DNA of 64,000 nt from Scytonema sp. UIC 10036 (GTDB lineage Bacteria > Cyanobacteriota > Cyanobacteriia > Cyanobacteriales > Nostocaceae), in assembly GCF_009725235.1 (NCBI RefSeq), contig NZ_WJFC01000036.1, forward strand, positions 19,031 to 83,030, read 5' to 3'. The notes under the pieces are model-generated. The model was not told the origin of the DNA and did no database searches. It was given only the letters and a program-made list of their open reading frames with translations. The position numbers and the translations under genes were made by a program. Below are positions 59,379-64,000 of the stretch, piece after piece (position 1 is the first letter of the stretch; each line of letters begins with the position of its first letter).

Positions 59379-62300
59379 ATGAACGAAATTATAAAAAAGA
59401 CTTACCCGCTCTCCTATGGTCAAAAAGCAATGTGGTTTATATACCAAATGGGGACCGAGAGCGTTGCTTATAATATATTTATTACCGTAAAAATTAACTC
59501 ATATTTAAATATTGCAGCTTTCATGCGTGTCTGGTCAAAAATTTTTGACTATCATCCTATACTCAAAACTACATATACTAACCATGACGGCGAACCAGTT
59601 CAGCTTCTAAATGAAGAACAAAAATTAAATATCCAAGTAACAGATGCTTCTAATTGGAGTGAAAATTACTTAATAGAGAAAATATTTGCTGAGACTGACC
59701 GTCCTTTTAACCTAGAAAAAGATTCAGTTTTGAGGGTTAATTTATTGACTCGCTCAGTCAAAGAACACGTTTTATTGCTAACAATGCACCACATTGCAGG
59801 CGATCTGTGGTCTTTTGATTTACTGCTGAGTGAATTTCAAGCTTTATATGCTAATGAAATTGAGCAAAGTCAAGAGCAGACAGAAGTAACTAATTATTTG
59901 AACGGGAATAACTCTTATCTAGAGTTTGTTAAATGGCAGTCAGAAATGTTATCGAGTTCGAGGGGAGAACAACTTTGGCAATACTGGCAAAAACAATTAG
60001 CTGGTGAGTTACCAATTTTGAATTTACTCGCAGACAAACCCCGCCCTCCATTACGGACTTATCAAGGGACGGGATATATTTCACCACTAGATGAACAGTT
60101 AATTAAAAAACTCAAAAGTTTAGCTCTAACGACTGGAACAAGTCTTTATCGGATTCTGTTAACAGCATTTTACGTGCTACTTTACCGCTACACCAATCAA
60201 AAAGACATCCTTATAGGAAGCCCAATGAGAGGTAGGTGGGGTGGAGATTTTAAAGAGATTGTAGGCTACTTCGTTAACCTAATTGTTTTACGAACTTCTA
60301 TACAAGAAAACGCCACATTCACAGAATTTCTCGCTCAAGTCAGCAATACAGTTGAAGAAGCCCAAAAGCACCAAGATTATCCTTTTTCTCTCTTAGTAGA
60401 AAAACTCCAGCAACAGCAAGATCCAAGTCGTTCTCCTTTGTGTCAAGTCAGTTTCACTTGGCAACCACAACGTTGGTGTGAATCAAAAGAAAATTCATTG
60501 CACAGCCAAGAACAAAGGCTCCTGATGGAACCTTACTTGCTCGGACATCAAAGGGGTGCAGACTTCGATCTGAATTTAATGGTGATGGAAGCTAAGTCTG
60601 TTTTACAACTGTGCTGGCAATACAATACTGACTTGTTTGAGAGCACCACAATTGAGCGCATGGCTCTTCATTTTGTAACCTTGCTTGAAGGTATTGTGGC
60701 AAATCCTGGGAAGCAAATTTTCCAATTGCCAATATTAACAGAAGCCGAGCAACAGCAGTTATTAGTTGAGTGGAACGATACTCAGGCAGATTATCCCCAA
60801 GATAAGTGTATCCATTCCTTATTTGAAGAGCAGGTGGCACGTACCCCCGATGCAGTAGCAGTTGTTTTTGAAGACCAAAAACTGACTTATGGTGAGTTGA
60901 ACTCGCGTGCTAACCAGTTAGCGCATGACTTGCAGTCTTTGGGAGTGGGAGCTGATGTGCTGGTAGGAATCTGTGTGGAGCGCTCTCTAGAGATGGTTGT
61001 GGGACTGTTAGGGATTCTCAAGGCGGGTGGTGCTTATGTACCGCTCGATCCTGAGTATCCCACCGAACGCTTAAGCTTTATGCTTATTGATGCTCAAATC
61101 AGAGTTTTGTTAACTCAACAGCATCTTGAAACTAGAATACCCGAACACAAAGCTCAAATTGTCTATTTGGATACTGACTCTCAGGAGTTGACCCTAACCA
61201 ACAAAATTCCCTTCGCAAGTACAGTAAAACCATCAAACTTAGCTTACGTACTCTATACTTCCGGCTCCACAGGAAAACCAAAAGCAGTAGCCATTGAGCA
61301 TCACAGTCCAGTCGCTTTGGTGAGTTGGGCGCAATCGGTTTTTACACCCCACGAGCTGGCTGGTGTTTTAGCTTCAACCTCAATTTGTTTTGACCTCTCG
61401 GTTTTTGAATTGTTTGTGACTCTGAGCACTGGCGGAAAAGTCATCTTAGCTCAAAATGCATTGTATTTACCTACCATTGCCGCAGCCAACTCTGTCACTC
61501 TCATTAATACAGTTCCCAGTGCGATCGCACAATTAATTCAAGAAAATAATTTACCCAAACAAATCTGCACGGTGAATTTAGCAGGGGAAGCTCTGCAAAA
61601 TCAACTGGTACAGCAAATCTATCAGCACAGTCAAGTCGAGCGTGTCTTCAATCTCTATGGACCTTCAGAAGATACCACTTACTCGACATTTAGCGCGATC
61701 GAAAAAGGGACAACTGCCTCAGTGACCATTGGGCGAGCGATCGCGAACACGCAAATCTACATCCTCGACCAATACCTTCAACCAGTACCAATTGGTGTAC
61801 CAGGAGAATTGCACATCGGTGGAGCAGGATTAGCACGCGGCTACCTCAACCGCCCGGAATTGACACAAGAAAAATTCATCCCCAACCCCTTCTTCAGAAG
61901 CAGGGGAGGAGAACGCCTCTACAAAACTGGGGATTTAGCACGTTACTTGCCGGATGGCAACATAGAATACTTGGGGCGTATCGACAACCAAGTGAAAGTC
62001 AGGGGCTTCCGCATTGAGTTGGGAGAAATTGAAACTGTACTGAGCCAATATCCCCTAGTCCGCTCAGTTGTCGTCATCGGTCTTCAAAATCCGAACGGTC
62101 ATCAACTTCTAGTCGCTTACATCGTACCGCAACCAGAGCAAACACCCACAGTAAGCGAACTGCGGCAATTCCTCAAGAAAAAGCTGCCAGACTACATGAT
62201 ACCTAATGCAATAGTCATCTTGGAGTCTTTACCGCTTACCCCCAACGGTAAAGTAGACCGCCGCGCCTTGCCAACACCTGTTAACTCCAGTAATTCAGAC

Positions 62301-63431
62301 ACATTTGTTTCTCCCCGGAATACTGTGGAACTGCAACTGGTGCAAATCTGGTCAAACATTCTCAAGGTTGACTTAGTGGGGGTAAAAGATAACTTTTTTG
62401 ACTTAGGTGGTCATTCCCTATTAGCTTCCTACTTAATGTCTCAAGTTAAACAGCAGTTTGGTAAAGATATCCCCTTACCCATTTTCTTGCAACACCCTAC
62501 AATTGAAGACTTGGCAGGATTGTTACAAAAAAATGCGAATACTTTTAGTTCGTCTCCCTTGGTTGCAATTCAGTCAACTGGTTCTAACCCACCTTTCTTC
62601 TGTATTCCAGGCGGTGGCTATCCGTTCTACTTCCATAACTTAGCCCGTGGTCTCGGTTCAGACCAACCGTTCTATAGTTTCCAAACTCAAAGTGGGGATG
62701 GAGAATTAGTGACTTTCAGGCAAGTTGAGGAGATAGCTGCTGAATATATTGAAGCAATAAAAGCCGTGCAGCCCAAAGGTCCTTACTTCTTAGGCGGGCA
62801 TTCTTTTGGCGCTAGAGTTGCGTTTGAAATAACGCAGCAGTTACTACGTCAGGGAGAGGAGATAGCTCTAATTGCCATTATTGACTCTGTGGGACCAGTT
62901 CCTCTAGCAAAGCCAGTTGAAATAGATGATGTTCATTGGCTGATTCAAACTGCCAAACTTTTACAACTGGCGTTTTCAAAGGATTTGGAAATGGAAACCG
63001 AGCCGCTCCTCTCTTTAACTCCTGACGAGCAACTTAAATATGTTCTCGATTATTTGAAAAGACTTGAGGTTATACCTCCCGATGCCTATACCACCACAGA
63101 TTTGAAACGGTTGTCGCAAGTTTTAAAGATTGAATATCAAGCTTTCCATGAGTATGCACCACAACAGGTCAATCCTCTCCCAATTACTCTTTTTCGCGCC
63201 AGCGACATGGATTATCTAGAGGCTGTCGATCCCGAAAAACTAGAGCCTGCTCAGTTAAAAAACTATGAGCTTTTACAGGATTTAGTCTGGGGGTGGAGCG
63301 CGTTTTCTAGCGAACCAGTAGATATCCAATTTGTTCCGGGCGACCATGTGACAATGATGACTCAACCCCACGTTCAGGTCTTAGCTGAGAGGTTGAAAGG
63401 TTGCATCCAAAAAGCACAAGCAAAAATTTAA
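59379..63431 (+). CDS. Stand-alone NRPS module C-A-PCP-TE, predicted Ala-activating
   Basis: ATG at 59379 has a good ribosome site (AGGA, 7 bases upstream) and follows a 234-bp gap, unlike the coupled genes before it. 1350 residues: C (about 8-460; HHIAGDLWS, so HHxxxD is kept but the Gly before Trp is Leu), A (475-960; code DLFNNALTYK, the Ala-type pocket of the first NRPS module), PCP (985-1050; Ser1013 in LGGHSLLA) and TE (1060-1348; Ser1142 in GGHSFGAR, Asp in IIDSV, His in PGDH). The C domain is clearly divergent from all others here. Because the preceding protein already ends in a TE, this protein is either an extra module acting in trans (for example adding an exocyclic alanyl group), a step of another product, or a duplicated remnant. 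The A-domain core is nearly identical in DNA to that at 22512-23110, so its specificity may be recently acquired. Confidence 0.92.
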   Translation: MNEIIKKTYPLSYGQKAMWFIYQMGTESVAYNIFITVKINSYLNIAAFMRVWSKIFDYHPILKTTYTNHDGEPVQLLNEEQKLNIQVTDASNWSENYLIEKIFAETDRPFNLEKDSVLRVNLLTRSVKEHVLLLTMHHIAGDLWSFDLLLSEFQALYANEIEQSQEQTEVTNYLNGNNSYLEFVKWQSEMLSSSRGEQLWQYWQKQLAGELPILNLLADKPRPPLRTYQGTGYISPLDEQLIKKLKSLALTTGTSLYRILLTAFYVLLYRYTNQKDILIGSPMRGRWGGDFKEIVGYFVNLIVLRTSIQENATFTEFLAQVSNTVEEAQKHQDYPFSLLVEKLQQQQDPSRSPLCQVSFTWQPQRWCESKENSLHSQEQRLLMEPYLLGHQRGADFDLNLMVMEAKSVLQLCWQYNTDLFESTTIERMALHFVTLLEGIVANPGKQIFQLPILTEAEQQQLLVEWNDTQADYPQDKCIHSLFEEQVARTPDAVAVVFEDQKLTYGELNSRANQLAHDLQSLGVGADVLVGICVERSLEMVVGLLGILKAGGAYVPLDPEYPTERLSFMLIDAQIRVLLTQQHLETRIPEHKAQIVYLDTDSQELTLTNKIPFASTVKPSNLAYVLYTSGSTGKPKAVAIEHHSPVALVSWAQSVFTPHELAGVLASTSICFDLSVFELFVTLSTGGKVILAQNALYLPTIAAANSVTLINTVPSAIAQLIQENNLPKQICTVNLAGEALQNQLVQQIYQHSQVERVFNLYGPSEDTTYSTFSAIEKGTTASVTIGRAIANTQIYILDQYLQPVPIGVPGELHIGGAGLARGYLNRPELTQEKFIPNPFFRSRGGERLYKTGDLARYLPDGNIEYLGRIDNQVKVRGFRIELGEIETVLSQYPLVRSVVVIGLQNPNGHQLLVAYIVPQPEQTPTVSELRQFLKKKLPDYMIPNAIVILESLPLTPNGKVDRRALPTPVNSSNSDTFVSPRNTVELQLVQIWSNILKVDLVGVKDNFFDLGGHSLLASYLMSQVKQQFGKDIPLPIFLQHPTIEDLAGLLQKNANTFSSSPLVAIQSTGSNPPFFCIPGGGYPFYFHNLARGLGSDQPFYSFQTQSGDGELVTFRQVEEIAAEYIEAIKAVQPKGPYFLGGHSFGARVAFEITQQLLRQGEEIALIAIIDSVGPVPLAKPVEIDDVHWLIQTAKLLQLAFSKDLEMETEPLLSLTPDEQLKYVLDYLKRLEVIPPDAYTTTDLKRLSQVLKIEYQAFHEYAPQQVNPLPITLFRASDMDYLEAVDPEKLEPAQLKNYELLQDLVWGWSAFSSEPVDIQFVPGDHVTMMTQPHVQVLAERLKGCIQKAQAKI
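61271..61869 (+). repeat. Ala A-domain core, copy 2 (partner at 22512-23110)
   Basis: Lies in the stand-alone C-A-PCP-TE protein. A few silent or conservative differences (for example near 61360) separate it from copy 1. Confidence 0.85.
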
Positions 63432-63714
63432 GAGACGTTCGTTTAATGGGAGCGTCCGATTTTGGCACGTTGCCCTCAGAATAGAATTCTCTTGCTATAT
63501 AAACAAAGAGGGCGCTACGCAGGCTTCAATTAAGTCCTTGCCTTGCGGACTTGGTTTGTATAGCCCTTAGCAGTGCGTTACAAAGAGCAGCGCCGTGCAG
63601 GGGTTGCCTCCGTTCCCCGTTTCATTTCTGGAAATGTCTAATACTTATTAGTTGTGATTCTACATCAAAAAGCATAAGATCTCATTATAAAAAATTTACG
63701 TTGATTTGTAAAAT
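63432..63714. other. Intergenic region with repeat-like sequence
   Basis: 283 bp without a convincing gene. 63508-63620 is GC-richer than its surroundings and looks like degenerate dispersed repeats; it includes the stem AAGTCC (63532-63537) / GGACTT (63547-63552) with a 9-nt loop. The stretch before the transporter start is AT-rich and could hold a promoter, but no reliable boxes were identified. Confidence 0.55.
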
Positions 63715-63999
63715 ATGCCAACCCAAGTTATTCAAAATCAACCCTTAACGGATACTTATTCAGGTTTTACTCGATTTTGGAACAGTGTAAAAGCGATCGC
63801 AGGGCCTTATTGGTATCCAACCTCGCCAGGGAAAAGAGCATTTTCAGATGTGATTCGCGCATGGGGAGCACTTATTCTCCTAATAATACTAGTCATTACG
63901 TTTGTAACTGTAAATGCTTTTAATAGTTACATGACTCGCTTTTTGGTCGATGCTCTTATTGAAGAAAAAGATTATTCTCTGTGTGTTATACACATCTGA
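63715..63999 (+). CDS. ABC transporter (SbmA/BacA-like, fused permease-ATPase), N-terminal fragment
   Basis: The first 88 residues resemble, from memory, the start of the SbmA/BacA/YddA-type exporters that accompany cyanobacterial peptide clusters: an N-terminal FWNSVKAIAGPYWYP stretch, then RAFSDVIRAWG, one hydrophobic membrane segment (about residues 44-66, ALILLIILVITFVTV) and NSYMTRFLVDALIEEKDYS. Full members are about 550-660 residues with an ATP-binding domain, all missing here. The apparent stop at 63997-63999 is probably not biological: bases 63979-63997 match a sequencing transposon end, so genuine sequence most likely stops at 63978. No strong ribosome site is seen before the ATG. 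By position and family it would export the peptide made by the synthetases. The family call is based on one short segment. Confidence 0.75.
   Translation: MPTQVIQNQPLTDTYSGFTRFWNSVKAIAGPYWYPTSPGKRAFSDVIRAWGALILLIILVITFVTVNAFNSYMTRFLVDALIEEKDYSLCVIHI
63979..63997 (+). other. Probable Nextera (Tn5 mosaic end) adapter remnant
   Basis: CTGTGTGTTATACACATCT matches the 19-base mosaic-end sequence CTGTCTCTTATACACATCT at 17 of 19 positions (both differences C to G) and sits at the very end of the window, inside a coding sequence. Confidence 0.82.
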
Positions 64000-64000
64000 G

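Noticed and set aside
63440..63714. Promoter for the transporter
   Set aside because: TATA-like runs exist (for example near 63496), but no paired -35/-10 boxes with reasonable spacing could be defended by eye.
63551..63748. Possible 65-codon gene downstream of the orphan module
   Set aside because: It overlaps repeat-like DNA and the transporter start, has no recognisable domain or ribosome site, and its composition follows the repeat.
1..64000. tRNA, rRNA, riboswitch, transposase or phage genes
   Set aside because: None seen on either strand; nearly all of the window is occupied by one-strand synthetase coding sequence.

Overview
The window is the 3' part of a very large hybrid polyketide synthase / non-ribosomal peptide synthetase (PKS/NRPS) cluster. 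All genes are on the + strand. The organism is most likely a filamentous, heterocyst-forming (Nostocales-type) cyanobacterium. The support for this is GCGATCGC (HIP1) octamers, GCAGGGGAG-type short repeats, palindromic repeats typical of that group, cyanobacterial-style adenylation pockets, and an SbmA/BacA-like ABC exporter next to the cluster.

Layout: 1-2190 is the end of a PKS module (DH remnant-KR-ACP, open at the left edge). 2202-8927 is a fully reducing PKS module (KS-AT-DH-ER-KR-ACP). 8924-14473 is a PKS module KS-AT-DH-KR-ACP. 14485-39438 is an 8317-residue hybrid protein: KS-AT-ACP, a class III aminotransferase, a luciferase-like monooxygenase, then five NRPS modules. 39435-59144 is a 6569-residue NRPS with five more modules and a thioesterase. 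After a 234-bp gap holding a repeat hairpin, 59379-63431 is a stand-alone C-A-PCP-TE protein. 63715 to the end is the start of an ABC transporter gene. Genes 1-5 are coupled (ATGA overlaps or 11-bp gaps) and probably form one transcript.

How they work together: three or more malonate-extending PKS modules make an acyl chain. The fourth adds the last two carbons, the aminotransferase turns the beta-keto group into an amine, and the monooxygenase probably hydroxylates the alpha carbon, giving a beta-amino-alpha-hydroxy acid. Ten NRPS modules follow. Adenylation codes read by eye, with epimerase positions, give: beta-amino acid / D-Ala / Gly / X / X / D-Leu / Y / D-Phe / Gly / D-Leu / Z / TE, an 11-unit (probably cyclic) lipopeptide. 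X, X and Z have related, proline-like pockets; Y is unassigned. The reduction pattern (OH?, fully reduced, OH?, amino) and the residue order resemble what I remember of scytonemin A from Scytonema. That is a hypothesis from memory, not a demonstrated assignment.

The most notable structural features are an exact 3225-bp tandem module period, long mismatch-free blocks shared between distant modules (gene conversion), docking-helix pairs re-used at two different gene junctions, short repeats landing in one surface loop of the A domains, and a near-perfect Nextera transposon end at the last 22 bases, which points to residual adapter sequence and an artificial end to the transporter gene.
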